Notes: a model not told the origin generated them from the letters alone. DNA of 64,000 bases from Epiperipatus broadwayi (GCA_028023455.1 JAQFVV010000022.1:8947100-9011099); one strand, 5' to 3'. Counted from the first letter of the stretch, positions 1-11,364 are shown. Translations and numbers: made by a program.

Positions 1-229
1 CCACACACTTCATATTTCCATCATTACTTTTCATTATAGAAACAACTTTCTTAAACCACTAAACTCACTGACCACTATCTCAACTAGCACAATTATTTTA
101 TAAAAACTCCAAAAAAAAAAACACCCCATATTGTGTACACTGATAAATGAGAAAACCATTGTGGGAACCTTTTCTTTTTTTTTTTGAAATATTTTGTTGT
201 GTGGTTTGTTTTTTAACAACTGTTCTTCC

Positions 230-1135
230 AATACTAAAATATTGGTTTACTTTTTTGAGATTTTTATTCACTTCTCTAGAGTTCCTTGTAAATTTACAAT
301 TATATTTTTTATATTATTGTTAACTCTTTTTGTGTCATTTTACAAAACTGTAGATATTCACATTTTTTTAATAGATAGTTTTTATTTATTTTTGTTCCAT
401 TTTTTCTTTATACATTGTCTTGCCTTAGCAGAAAGTTTTATGGTAAATTGCTGCTTTCTTATAGCAGCTCTCTTTGTTAAAATTCTTATAACTATGGCAG
501 GTTTTTTTCTATTAATTTTATTACAATCTGAATCATGTTCAATATTAGTTAATATTTGAAAATGATTTGCCAGTTCTAATTAAATTCATTAAAATGTTTC
601 TGAAGGTTAGAAATATTAGCTCTGAATACAGAACGTTACAATTCCTGACATACATATTTTCTGTTGGCCAAAATATAATCCAATTTTTTTATTTCTTCAT
701 TTGGATGGTTCCATGTCCATTTCCATTAAGCATTTTTCTCAAAAAAGAATTCCTATTATGAAGTTTTTTTCTTCTGCAAACTTCACAAGTCTGTGTCCTC
801 TTTCATTTTTATCACCATAACCAAATTTATCCACAACACAGTCATTTTCCAATCATTTACTAATTCTAATAATAAATATCACATGACAACTTTAAAATGC
901 TTTGTCTGTTCAAATTGTTTGTACAGCCATATAAAATTTTTCTACTTAATCATCACAATAAGAACTTGTTGGTGCATAAAGCTAAATTATCTGTATTTGG
1001 TATCTTACTTTATGTTGAACAACTAATTCATGTCACTCTTATGTTATACTATCAATTTCCAAAATGTTGTTTTCTATTTTTATTTATAATGAATCCTACT
1101 TCAATTATGCTTACAATATTTGTGTTTTTGTAGTA
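230..1135 (-). mobile_element. RTE-like LINE remnant: endonuclease region, broken
   Basis: Conceptual translation of the minus strand gives disrupted segments that read like the apurinic-type endonuclease of RTE-clade LINEs. From about 1135 downward they are GFIINKNRK, then DKFGYGDKNERGHRLVKFAE near 800-850, and WTWNHPNEEIKK followed by LDYILANRKY around 640-740. In RTE proteins these correspond to the GVGFxVNK, NERGxRLxxFA and WTWxSPxxxxxNEIDYIL blocks. Weaker similarity (LSAKARQCIKKK) continues to about 230 and may be the linker before the RT domain. Stops and frameshifts separate the blocks, so this is dead. The role in an intact element is target nicking. The family assignment rests on recalled motif order, not on a search. 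The 3' end is not contiguous here. Confidence 0.65.
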
Positions 1136-1969
1136 TATTTTATGCTCACTTTTTAAATCAATTGTTTTTTACCCTTAATTATAACCACTAAATCTAATAA
1201 TATCTCATTTAATTTTAGATAGTTTTTTTTTTCAATTGCTTCAATCTTCCTTTATTTGAAAATAATCTTTAGTTGTATGTATCTAAATAAAAAAATTGTC
1301 ATCAAATGGCAGGTGGATTCTTTTTTAAATAATAGCAAACAAAACTAAATTATGGCTCTTATTGCCATGAGGTTATAAAATTTCCAATCAAGACAGTGGT
1401 TCTTAGATGAAGATAGAGAGTGCTAGGAATACCTTTATATAATACTAGTATTAGGAGTTATGTAAGAAATAGTCAAGGATTACCTGAAATCAAAATTTGT
1501 ATTTATAATTGTAAAAATTAAAAAGCATAAATTTAGTGCAAGTTTATCCAAATGAAATAAACTTCTGATAACTGAGCAGATCACATTCAAAAACTAATTC
1601 TTAATATAAATCAAATAATAAAAAGAAAAACTTTTTCCAGTAATAAAAAAAGTTATACTTTATTTATAAATTTAAAAATTTGTGAAAATATTGACAAATT
1701 TTTATTACCAGTTCTTTATTAATAATAATAATAAACTTTTATTTTTCAGGTGTTTCTTATTTTATTTCATGTTTTTAAATAAATTAACATTCATACATTG
1801 TATATATGTATTATTAATAACATATAAAGTAAACATGAAATTAATTATAGCATTAAACTTGTATTGATGTTTTGAATACAAATAATTTAATATTAAAAAA
1901 AATACTTGTGTTTGAAAAGGAAGATTTTAAATGATGTGTCTTCAGAGAACACATAACAGAAGAGAAACA
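1136..1969. other. AT-rich stretch, nothing recognised
   Basis: Very AT-rich sequence with short poly-A and poly-T runs and no coherent reading frame. I see no repeat shared with the rest of the window. Confidence 0.6.
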
Positions 1970-2285
1970 TTGCAAGTAACAAAAAGGGATCAAAAACAAA
2001 ATACGTGGGTGAGAGAATAATCAGCTATTTACTGACATCATAAAAAAGAGACTAAAATGGGATGAATTGAATATATAGATAAAAAATAGTATTTGAACAA
2101 TTGATATTTTAATTGGATCTTGGAAGATTAGAAAGAGACCACATATGAGATGGATGGATAAAATAAGGAAGTTTACTTGTGTACTGTGGAAAAGAGAGGT
2201 TATGAATGGAAAAAGCTGGTTTAAACTTGGAGAAATTTTCATCCTGATGTAGATTGATAGTGGTTGAAAATGATGATAATGATTT
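1970..2285 (+). mobile_element. RTE-like LINE 3' end, plus strand
   Basis: This is the C-terminal tail of the RTE reverse-transcriptase ORF plus the element's 3' end. The plus strand reads TKRDQKQNTWVRE, then stop-interrupted segments matching RKRPHMRWMDKIRK, and ends in FILM/IDSG before a GATGATAATGA tail. The same tail appears in six other places in the window, mostly on the other strand. RTE elements typically end in short trinucleotide-like repeats, which fits. Several stops make it non-functional. It is severely 5'-truncated, as expected for target-primed reverse transcription. Confidence 0.7.
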
Positions 2286-3202
2286 CATTTTTATAATATT
2301 ACTGTATCAGCTGATTATTGTTAATTCTTGAATGAAAATTTGATTCCCATTGAAGACCTTCATTCTATTTTCCTCAATCAAACACAATGAATGAAGATCA
2401 AGTTTTTCTTTTAGTGTAAGAGAATAACATCATTTTGAAAATAATAATAGTAAATAATAAGTAATAATTGGATCTGAAATGATGTGGTCTTCAACAGATA
2501 AAAAGTTATCTTGATATAAAAATTCATTTCTGCATAATGTAAAAAAGAAAATTACATATTACTGTAAGTAAAGTAAACTAAATAAAATTAGAAAGACTAT
2601 TTTAATAATTCTCATTTGTTAACATTTAATGAGAAGTGCAAATAAAAAATTATATGAATAATGAATATGTGCAGACACTTTGTAAACAGTCTTTAGAACT
2701 AAGCAGAAATCACTGATAATTTAAATATTTTTATATGAAAATACATACAAATGTATAATATTTAAAAATGGTTAACTTTCCACATGCTATCATATGAAAT
2801 TTAATTAAACTTCTTGCAATATCATCTTCTAACTGCAAATCAGAAGAAAATTAATTCATTTTCAATTGCAGCCTGATATGTAAGGGAAAAACTTAGATGA
2901 TAACATTATAATAGGTTTAATTAGATTTAATATAGACATTACTTAGAAAGTTCACCTCTCAAAACTATTACATATTAATTAGCACTATTTATTTTTAATA
3001 TAGTATGGTTGTATTCTGTAAATTTTAAGGATGTTAAAGCCTTTTATTGTTTTATGAGATAACTCTTAATTATCCATTAAAATTTATGATATTGCTTTAA
3101 GAAAAGAGTTGTTACATTAATCATACCAAATTATCACACATAATAATTAAATGCTATCATTTAATCATGGTTCTCTACAAATTTAAATCTACATTTGAAT
3201 GA
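2286..3202. other. AT-rich stretch, nothing recognised
   Basis: No coding potential or repeat unit found. Composition resembles the general background. Confidence 0.6.
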
Positions 3203-3362
3203 TCATCATCATCAACCATTATCAATCCACTGCAGGATGAAGGTCTCTCCATCTTTTCCGATCTTTAGCTTCTCTTCTTCACATCACTGCTGCACACTTT
3301 CTTATTTCATCCATCCATCTCACATGTGGGTTCTTTCTGGGTCTTTTACAATCTACCATGGT
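3203..3362 (-). mobile_element. RTE-like LINE 3' end fragment, minus strand
   Basis: It begins with the ATCATCATCATC tail and then carries the reverse complement of the conserved RTE terminus (peptide blocks RPTxRWMDEIRK and KDRKRW). It closely matches 54367-54665 but breaks off after about 160 bp. An open frame starting inside its far end runs on into unrelated sequence and has no support as a gene. Confidence 0.75.
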
Positions 3363-4346
3363 GTTTCTTGATCTTAAATTCAGAGGTAAAAAGCCAATAA
3401 ACTCACCATGCTGGCAATACATGTTAGTGAGCAGTCCATCCATGTTCATATACTATATGAATAATCACATAGTAATAACAGCTGCAATGACAAGAACATA
3501 TGAAGTAGACATTAGAAATTTTCCCTGCTCAGTTCCTTTAAGGTCTCCAGGAGGAATCAAAGGGTTTTCTTTCAGTTAATAGCAAACTGCTTTCTGCAGC
3601 ATTTGAATAGAAAACTTTAAATTCATACAAAGAATTACTAAGTCTAATGTAAAATATATTCACTCTTTTCTCTCCTTTAAAATTATTAATGAGTCATACA
3701 CACTACCAATTCTTTTATTATAAATGAGTGCACCTCATAAGAACCAAAAAAAATCGGCCATTTTATGAAAGAGACCATAAATATCTTCAGAAGATTAGTC
3801 ACTTTATGAAAGAGACTAAAATAAAAAACTGATACAATAATTGTTCAGTGTCTATAATTTGCATTTTAAAGTTCTTGTTTTTTATATAGTTCAGTTTGTA
3901 AAATATAAACTGCATTTTACTACTTAATATGATGTCTTTTTTATTTGTTGTTTTTAATTCTGAAATAGCTTCATATTGATTTTTAGATTGTTGTCTTGCT
4001 CTTTTTTATTACTTTTACTATTTGAAAATGTAATTTTTGATTTATGCTCTTTAATATTATTTTTATCTCACTTTTTATTTTCATCAATCTTTTTATTTTA
4101 TATTTTTTGTGAACCATTTTTTTAATAATGACTTTTTGTTTTATCTATCAATATTTAGTTGTATTTTGCTGTTCTATTTTTAATTTTCTTTTTTTGTGTG
4201 TGTTATCACTAGAAAAACGTGTTTTCAGGAAATTGAGAGATTTTTAGATATTTATTTTGAAGTGAGTTTTTAAATATGTATTTTATATATAAAACATATT
4301 TTATATATGTAGTAAACTTAAATATTAAGCTATTATTTGTAAAATG
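3363..4346. other. AT-rich stretch, nothing recognised
   Basis: Contains a small local duplication near 3764-3815, where the phrase 'tttatgaaagaga' occurs twice about 48 bp apart. Otherwise featureless. Confidence 0.55.
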
Positions 4347-4867
4347 TATAAAGTATTTACCGAGGCTGTAATCTCAAGAATATGCGTGTAAAATGCGATA
4401 GTAGGGACCTCTACAGGTGTTTAACCACAAGCTTACGCTATGGAAGAAAAGAGGGGAACTCTTCTTTACTTCAACATACTTTCTATTTAAATAGGTGAAG
4501 CTGAAGCGGTTAGATCTGCGAGCGTGAAGCTATTCAATACTTCACTGATTAAGTCCACATTTCTTATTACACATTAATACTCGCGAAATCTTTGGATTTA
4601 CAACGAGTCAATGGAAAGATTTTATAGTTAGAAATCTATTACAGTAATTTAAAGTTGTAATTATAAATTTATTAATTGATTACGTAAGTAATATTTACCG
4701 AGGCTGTAACCTCAAGAATATGCGTGTAAAATGCGATAGTAGGGACCTCTACAGGTGTTTTACTGTAGAGGTCCCTACTATCGCATTTTACACATATATT
4801 CTTGAGGTTACAGCCTCGATATTACTTACGTAATCAATGTGCGTTTAATAAATTTATAAAGTATTTA
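4347..4867 (-). repeat. Repeat family R, composite insertion with 13-bp flanking direct repeat
   Basis: One near-complete unit (about 4360-4692) is followed head-to-tail by a partial unit (to about 4757) and then an inverted partial unit (about 4761-4854). The junction between the first two is shared with the other copies. The whole composite is bracketed by the direct repeat TATAAAGTATTTA at 4347-4359 and 4855-4867, so it looks like a single insertion. The unit contains a TATTTAAATAG box, a hairpin-prone segment around ACTCGCGAAATC, and a conserved end reading GAGGTTACAGCCTCGGTAAA on the minus strand. Other copies lie at 20852, 27943 and 47661. All keep this end and vary at the other, which is why I take minus as the sense strand. 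I do not recognise the family. There is no tRNA-type pol III promoter I can see. Confidence 0.8.
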
Positions 4868-5495
4868 TATAATACTGATATGTACATTATTTAACAATTG
4901 GCTAGAATACATTTATATTACAGGTAGCACATTTTTTAACCAACGTTTATTTTAGATAATATTTCATAAAATATATAAATGATTTTAAATCATTTTTTAT
5001 TAAATTATTTATTATATCATTTCTTTTAATCCCAAACATAAACTTTATATTTTACTAAAAATTAAATATATTTATTTTTATAAACTTTCGTGATTTTATT
5101 TAAATATTTCACTCCATTCTATCTATGCCCTCTTACATCTGCAGAAATTATTATCTCTATTTTTATTTCAACACGACAGTCAGTCATTCAAAATAATATG
5201 CAAATGGCTTCGAATATGCATTTTAGTTCAACTATATTTTGCAATACTTGGAAAGATGTAATTGGTTGAAATGTATATTAAAACTGTTTACATATTTTTC
5301 TCTCTTTCATACTTAACACTTCCCTTTCTTCTACATTCTTAACACATATGAATAAAGAGATCCGAAAAAGACAAATTTGTCTTTGTCTGATGTAATTACG
5401 TACATATTTTAAGAATATATAATGGAGTGGAATCTTAAGTATATCTTAAAAAGATATTTTACTGAAGAAAAGAGAAATGAAGTTGAATTATTCCA
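4868..5495. other. AT-rich stretch, nothing recognised
   Basis: Background sequence between repeat R and an RTE fragment. No feature supported. Confidence 0.6.
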
Positions 5496-6120
5496 TATCA
5501 TTTTCAAATCGATCCATTGCAGAATGAAAATCTCTCCAAGATCGATCCATCTTTTCCGATCTCTAGCCTCTCTTCTGCACATCATCCAGCTCACTTCCTT
5601 ATTTCATCAATCCATCTCATATATGATCTCTTTCTAAATCTTTTACAATGTCTTAGAATCCAGTTTAAGATTTCAACACTATCTATTATCATCTCTTCTA
5701 ATAATAATTTACACCAACTCCTCTTCAGTCTCTTAATTTTTCAGTGATGTCAGTAAAACTTGTTTTTTTCTCTCACCCATTTATTTTGTTTTTGATCTCT
5801 TCTTGTTACTCATAACATACATTTCTCCATATATCATTGAGTAGTCTGAAGTCTCTATATTGCTCTTCTGTTAAGTGTCCAAATCTCAGATCCATAAGTA
5901 AGAATTGTTAACACACAAATGTTAAAAATCTTCATTTTCAAACACATAGGCATATTTCTTTGTAATGTTAAATTATTTCTGCCAAAAGCACTCCAACCAA
6001 ATTTAATTCTATGATTAATTATTCCATATATAATTTAGAAGCAGATATATTAAACTTTAGCTGAGGTTTAAAGTTTATATCTGCATTAAAAGTAATTTCC
6101 AGTTTAGCAAATGATAAGTA
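5496..6120 (-). mobile_element. RTE-like LINE 3' part (end of RT ORF and tail), minus strand
   Basis: This is one of the longest RTE 3' segments here. Reading the minus strand from 6100 gives HRIKFGWSAFGRNN, then CVLTILTYGSEIWTLNRR, LQTTQ, MEKCML, VTRRDQKQNKWVRE, and finally WMDEIRK-like and GKDGSILERF-like blocks. These match the order seen in the C-terminal region of RTE ORFs (PVLTYGxExWTLT, LQxxQRxMER, GVTRRDRKTNxWIRE). Stops and frameshifts are present throughout. The element is 5'-truncated near 6120. Confidence 0.75.
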
Positions 6121-6569
6121 ATGATTGTTAATGTATGTATCTGAAATAGTTGTGACAGCATAAACTTGGATTCTTGCAACTCAAACTGTAATATTTTTTT
6201 TCTAATATGTATAGCCATGTATTCAAAGTAAAATTAGGTAAGAGTAATCTAGTATACATTCTAATGTAAAAAGAGATGTAATCAGTATTAATGCTTTTTT
6301 GATAAAAATATTCATCATCTTGATTATTCCACATGTGAACTACCATTAATTCAAGAACCTTGATTCAAAGTTATAATCTAGAGTCAGAAAATTTTCAGAA
6401 AATAAAATCAGTCAAATACAAATCTGTAATTACATTAGTAAAATTAATAATGTGTTAGAATAACTTAAATGTAATTTACTAATGAATATTTCTAAAAAAA
6501 ATAATTCAATAAAATAAAATTACAAGCGTGTTGAGATGCTGGCAGGAGAAGCTATATTAAGTACTCCTA
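6121..6569. other. AT-rich stretch, nothing recognised
   Basis: No supported feature between an RTE fragment and a PLE remnant. Confidence 0.55.
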
Positions 6570-7040
6570 TAAATCAATAAATAATAAACAGCTGAGCACT
6601 TTCGAGGTTTGTTGCCTCATATTCATAGCTACAACAATAAATAATGCAGAGTAAGATGTAGATGGTAATATGCAAATTATATATAAATTGTTTAATTGGT
6701 CCAATACTTGGAAATATCAAAGCAGATGTTGTGTCTGTTAATAGAGTTATTGTTGCTAGTGATAAAATATGCTTCCTTGATTTTATGTTTGCAGTCATTT
6801 TTCTCAATGCATACTATTGTAGGGTTGGATGGTTCAAATGTGTGACCGGTCTTTTTGAATGCTCTAAGAATAGTGAAGAATTGTCATTATTCTTCTGTGC
6901 TCTTTTATATGAGTGTCTATGTTGGATGATTCTGTTGTTAATAGTGGTTTTGGTTTATATTTACTTAGTTACAAAAAGTGACAGAAATTCCAACACTATT
7001 TTTGCATATTGTAAAAATGATGCTAAAGAGAAAAAAAAAA
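6570..7040 (-). mobile_element. Penelope-like element 3' end: GIY-YIG endonuclease remnant, minus strand
   Basis: The minus strand reads, with one frame change, TKTTINNRIIQHRHSYKRAQ, SSLFLEHSKKTGHTFEPSN and IEKNDCKHKIKEAYFI. This is collinear with the PLE at 11365-11960 (TQATINNRVAQHKYLYKR, SSVFVEHQKEANHEFEP, TERNDIKRKVKEACYI). The order matches the C-terminal GIY-YIG nuclease of EN-positive PLEs: an R..H helix, an SSLxxH segment, a GHxF block and the KEAxxI end. The catalytic YIG segment itself is not clear upstream. About 75-120 bp 3' of the coding remnant is the structured terminus at 6590-6630. The 127-residue open frame on the plus strand here is antisense to this remnant and is not a gene. 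Confidence 0.75.
6590..6630 (-). ncRNA. Structured PLE terminus (hammerhead-like fold, non-canonical core), copy 1
   Basis: On the minus strand: stem AGCU, core AUGAAUAU, hairpin GAGG/CCUC with a seven-base loop, then GAAAGUGCUC and the closing strand AGCU. The copies at 11906 and 62586 share the layout, but their outer stem is GGCU/AGCC, so the G-C pair became A-U on both sides. Hairpin arms also co-vary. GAAA directly after the hairpin is as in hammerhead ribozymes; the CUGANGA box is not present. The fold is seen by eye; activity is only a hypothesis. Confidence 0.45.
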
Positions 7041-8243
7041 TTTAAATTTTAATTTATTAGTATATATCTATATTACTTTAAAAAAAAGTAATTTAGTAAA
7101 AAAGATGTTTAAATCCATTACTTACTTACATTAGCTTGAAATTTTTCATTACTAAGTAGTAAAAAAAATTGTAATAAAAGTTGAAGCTTCTAAATCTATC
7201 ATAAAAATAACTAATTCACAATAATTGCTTTTCAGTTTACATTTTGAAGATAACTTCAATCTTTTAAAACTTTTCTTGGAATAATGTATTTATTTTGAAT
7301 TTTGAAAATAAATATTTCATATAGAACTTGAACGTTCTGGTTTTATATTTTGTACAAAGTTGAGAATAAATAATGAATAAACTGACATAACCGGTCAACA
7401 ATTAAATTTTTTAAAAGAAAAAATGTATTCTGAAAATATATTCTATATTGAATTAGAACTATCTAATTTGTATAGAATGGAAATTCTTGCCATTTTTTTA
7501 AAAAAATAAACATTTAATATAGAATGTTTTCCTGAAGGTTTGTGATGATGGTGTTTTAGTTGTATTTATATATTGGACTATTTCCATCATCTAATATGAG
7601 TATTGATTTTTTTTAGAAATATTTAACTTTATTTAAATATTCCAAATACATTCAACTGTTAATAATAGCATATAGGTTAGTATATGCACAATGTTTCAAG
7701 AGGTATTATTTCCCCCTCTTTTTCAGGTGTTGCTAGCCTGACCAGTGACAGTAGAAGTGTAAATGCTTTTGATTTTGATTGTTAGCAGTTTGAATAAATA
7801 TATATTTATATATCTACAAATAAATTAACATTAAATCAAAAATTGTGCATTTAACTAGTCTTTTTATCATCCTATGGGGACTCCTAAGGAGAAATGGACA
7901 TGGAATTGACTTGCTTTTACAGCCATCTATTGATATATTTTGCTAATTTTTTTTAATCCAAAAGTTCACATATATTTTATTCTAATATTTTAATTTTAAA
8001 AAATGTTATGATACCTGAAAATGTGATGATTTCAAAGTATTTAGTCACAACTTAATGTTTTTGATTTCTGCTTCAGGATTTCACATGCTTTACAAAATTA
8101 TTCTGAGAAAAAATTTTGAATGACTAAAAACTTTATCTTTTTATTGCAAAGTTTATTAAGATTTGTGATTATTTTTGCATAATAATTGTGTGATAATTAT
8201 TAAAAATGAAAAATATACTTGATTTACATATTTATTTTATTGA
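7041..8243. other. AT-rich stretch with faint diverged repeats
   Basis: Segments near 7270-7400 and 7430-7550 share loosely similar phrases (ATTTTGAAAATAAA, TATAGAAT, GAATTAGAACT), suggesting very old tandem duplication. No gene found. Confidence 0.4.
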
Positions 8244-8476
8244 AAATAAATACATAAAAAATGCATATGAAGAAAAGCTTGGTTTAATACTTTAACAGCC
8301 TAGTATGCTATGCTTTCAACTAACTGGTAGCTATATTCAGAGCAATTATTATTCTAAATATTTCTTGGATAATTTTTATGACTATGACTACCAGTTAGTC
8401 AAAAGTATGCTTAGCATACTATGCTGTTAAAGTATTAAACCAAACTTTTCTTCATATACATTTTGTATGTATTTAT
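8244..8476. mobile_element. Foldback (MITE-like) element with about 90-bp inverted arms
   Basis: The left arm (about 8244-8331) and right arm (about 8383-8476) are near-perfect inverted repeats, with shared blocks GAAGAAAAG, GGTTTAATACTTTAACAGC and AACTGGTAG. The spacer is about 50 bp. There is no coding capacity. I cannot fix target-site duplications because the outer flanks are AT-rich and the arms fade gradually. It could be a MITE or a foldback produced by inverted duplication. Confidence 0.75.
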
Positions 8477-9599
8477 TTTGAATTACATTTTTCTGAGAAA
8501 AGTTTTTAAAAGTTTGAAGTTACATTTATTTTATATGTATATGTTTTATTTTTAAAAATAGAAAGTAGTAAGTGCTACTATAACATTAACAAAGTTAATT
8601 ACAGATTTCTGATAAACATGTCTTTTCAAACTGATTGTTAACATGTCATGACTGACCATGCACTATGGTAAAAAATATATAACATTTTTAACATTTTAAA
8701 GCACAATTTGAGAGATTTATTAGTTATTGATATATATTTGTTCACATTTTAAACACAAATTTCAATAAAAACATCTGCTGCTCCTGATCAGTCAATGACA
8801 AAACCATTCTTTGTTTTTTAGTATGATATTATTTTTTTAATATTTGCAAAGTTCAAATATGATTTGTTAGGAATTATTTCAGTTGTAAATATAAATTTCT
8901 ACTAAATCAAGTCCAATTTATTATACTTTGATAGAGAATAACACTTTAATATTAAAATCAAATGTTGAAAGCTAACAGAGCTCTCACTAGGGGAAGGGGG
9001 ATTTAATTTGTCATAGTGCAGAATGAATAAGATACTGTTTAATCACATTATGTTATTTTCAGTGACTGACATAATATTTCACTGACATCAAAACTATAAA
9101 TATATTTTTTTTATTTTTAATTTTAAAAATCACATTTTTTTTTTTTAAATTACTGTATAGCAAATTGAGATTTTCACATAGATTATGGGTAACTTTAATA
9201 TTTTTATTAAAATGTGATGTAAATATTAATATAATACAGAGTGCATACCAATAGCTCAAACAAGCTTTTAATTGATAAGTGTGGTAAGAGAAAATATTTA
9301 AAATCTCTATCCCGAACATTTTTATGGCTCACCTCAGTGAGTAGCTAGAATATTCAGACACTAAATCTAAAATATCAACTCCAAACCCAGCACTTATTTC
9401 ATAAGTAATATTTAAGTAGAAACTCTGACGTTTTCGGACATGAATATGTCTTTTATTCCAGTTTTATTGAGTTGATTTATTGATTATTAAATATTAATAT
9501 GAATATTTTTTAAAATCTTGATTGATATAATAATTTTGCTAATAATTTATCAATATGACATAAGAAGCTGCCACTGTATAAAATTTATCTGTTTCATTT
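8477..9599. other. AT-rich stretch, weak repeat only
   Basis: The segment around 8845-8905 (AAGTTCAAATATGATTTGTT and following) is loosely similar to 14895-14960, indicating an old dispersed repeat. An 86-residue open frame here has low complexity and no recognisable motif. Confidence 0.4.
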
Positions 9600-10250
9600 C
9601 TTTTTGAAAAAAAAACCTTTTAATGTAGAATTAGTCTATTTTTATTTTTGGAAAATACTTTATAGAAAGTTGTTAATTTTCACATAAGTGTGACTGTGTA
9701 ACAATTTAGCAATCTCTTTCACTTGTGATTGAAAATAAACTTTAACTTGAAATCATAATTTTTTTCTTTGTTTTTGGATTATTGCAGATAGTTTGGAAAT
9801 TTATATTGTATAAGAATTGATTTGATTTCTTTACAAAAATGTATTAGTAATAAAATCTGCTTATTAATTTTTTTAAATATTAATTAAAAGAATAACAGTT
9901 TGACATTAGAAATTGATCTCATATTTATTTTTATTTGTTATTGAAAATAAATTTTTGGCATAAACTCATAATTTCATTGTTTCTGGAACTATGCAAACAG
10001 AAGGAAAATTTACACCGCTTAATGACTGCTTTAATTTCAAGTAGAAAATTGATCACATGATTTTTTTTATGATTGTTAAATATAATGTGACATTAAAAAC
10101 TACTGTATTATTTTTTATTTTATATTTCTTAAATTAATGGAAATAAATTATTAACGTAGAATTAAAATTTTTTTGTTTTTATGTCTCATATACTGTTGAG
10201 AATATATATTTATTAGGTGTTCACGTAGCATTCAGATTTATTTTTTTGAT
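9600..10250. repeat. Diverged tandem repeats, unit roughly 210-220 bp
   Basis: Two or three blocks share an order of phrases: ATGTAGAATTAG, then ATTGAAAATAAA, then TCATAATTT, then a TTTCTGG/TTTTTGGA segment and GGAAATTT. The clearest pair is about 9715-9810 and 9940-10010. Divergence is high, so boundaries are approximate. Confidence 0.4.
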
Positions 10251-10283
10251 AATTCAACTTTTTCATTAATGTGTGCACTGTGG

Positions 10284-10327
10284 ACAGCAGTTTGAGATTA
10301 TTGATTGTTATTGATATTGGGATTGTC
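10284..10327 (+). repeat. Dispersed short repeat, copy 1
   Basis: The core TTGATTGTTATTGATATTGG plus GATTGTC is identical to 47143-47169. The two copies lie 37 kb apart in otherwise unrelated flanks. No promoter boxes or ORF are present. Confidence 0.6.
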
Positions 10328-11096
10328 AAAGTGTTGACCAGTTTCTAGTGGTTATATATATATATGTGTGTGTGTGTGAATAGTAGTTTTTTCAACAATA
10401 TTACATTTACATATACATCTTTGTGATGCCATATTCACTGACTTCGAGGTGTTCAGGAGTGAATAAAAAGGTTTAATTTGAAATGAATCGTATTAATGGT
10501 ACTATTCTTATGTCTAACAAAGAATTTGAAATAAAACCAAAATTATCAGAGAATGAGAGTGCGGGAAGCAAATGAAAAGTATATAATATTACTCATTATA
10601 TACTACTATTAGCATTGCATTGTCTCTGGAAGAGAATTTTTTTTTTTTAGTAGTCGACATAGTTGATAGAATAATTAAAATTAGTTCATCAAGCCTTGTA
10701 AATAGCTATTATAGCAAAATCTACATAATATTTTTATGTCTTTGATTGTCAAGTTCGATTTCATTAATTGCTGCGCTAATTATTAGGAGAAACTGTTTCT
10801 TTCTTTAATCATAAAAATGACCTTGAATTGATCTAATTTTTGATTTCCTGACCCAGAATTGGTTCTATATGATCATATAAGTAAGTATATCCTGTATATA
10901 TTTTTAAAAACATTGAGAATTTAATAAATTAATAAAATATAGGCTGAATATTTAAATGGTTAAGATATTTATGCATATAAAAGTTGCATAGCTAATTGAG
11001 GGTGATTACATGACTATTAAATTTGCAATTTATTTAATACTATCAAATACAGAACCTGATTTTTAAACTAAATATTGTAAATTCAAATTTGTGGTG
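10328..11096. other. AT-rich stretch with short (TA)(TG) run
   Basis: A small TATATATGTGTGTG microsatellite sits at about 10357-10378. Nothing else is supported. Confidence 0.5.
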
Positions 11097-11364
11097 CCAG
11101 CATCATTATCATATTTTTTAACTATTATCAGTCCACTGTAGGAGGAAGATCTCTCCAAGTTTAATCCAGATTCTCCAATCCCTAGCATATCTTTTCACAT
11201 CACACCAGCAAACCTCCTTAGTTCAATCTACCCATCTCACAATGTAGTCTCTTTCTAGGTGTTTTATAATCTTTTGAATCTAATTTAAGACATCAGCAGT
11301 CCATCTATTATCATCACTTCTAACAATATATTCAGCCTAATTCCATTTCTTTATTTTAATTTTT

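Noticed and set aside
194-1133. Several hydrophobic plus-strand open frames
   Set aside because: They are antisense to an RTE endonuclease remnant on the minus strand.
3358-3579. 73-residue frame
   Set aside because: Starts inside the end of an RTE fragment and runs into background; no motif or support.
4550-4625. Hammerhead ribozyme in repeat R (CTGATTA followed by GCGAAATC)
   Set aside because: The first box has a wrong base at a critical position and no stem II connects the two boxes.
4686-4700. Rolling-circle nonanucleotide-like TAATATTTAC at repeat R junctions
   Set aside because: Not an exact match to TAATATTAC, no Rep gene, and AT-rich background makes such matches common.
4347-4867. 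Solo LTR with TG...CA ends
   Set aside because: Flanking duplications are 13-15 bp rather than 4-6, one end is variably truncated, and no primer-binding or polypurine site is visible.
6662-7045. 127-residue plus-strand frame as a membrane protein gene
   Set aside because: The opposite strand carries collinear PLE endonuclease blocks; the hydrophobic residues come from AT-rich antisense sequence.
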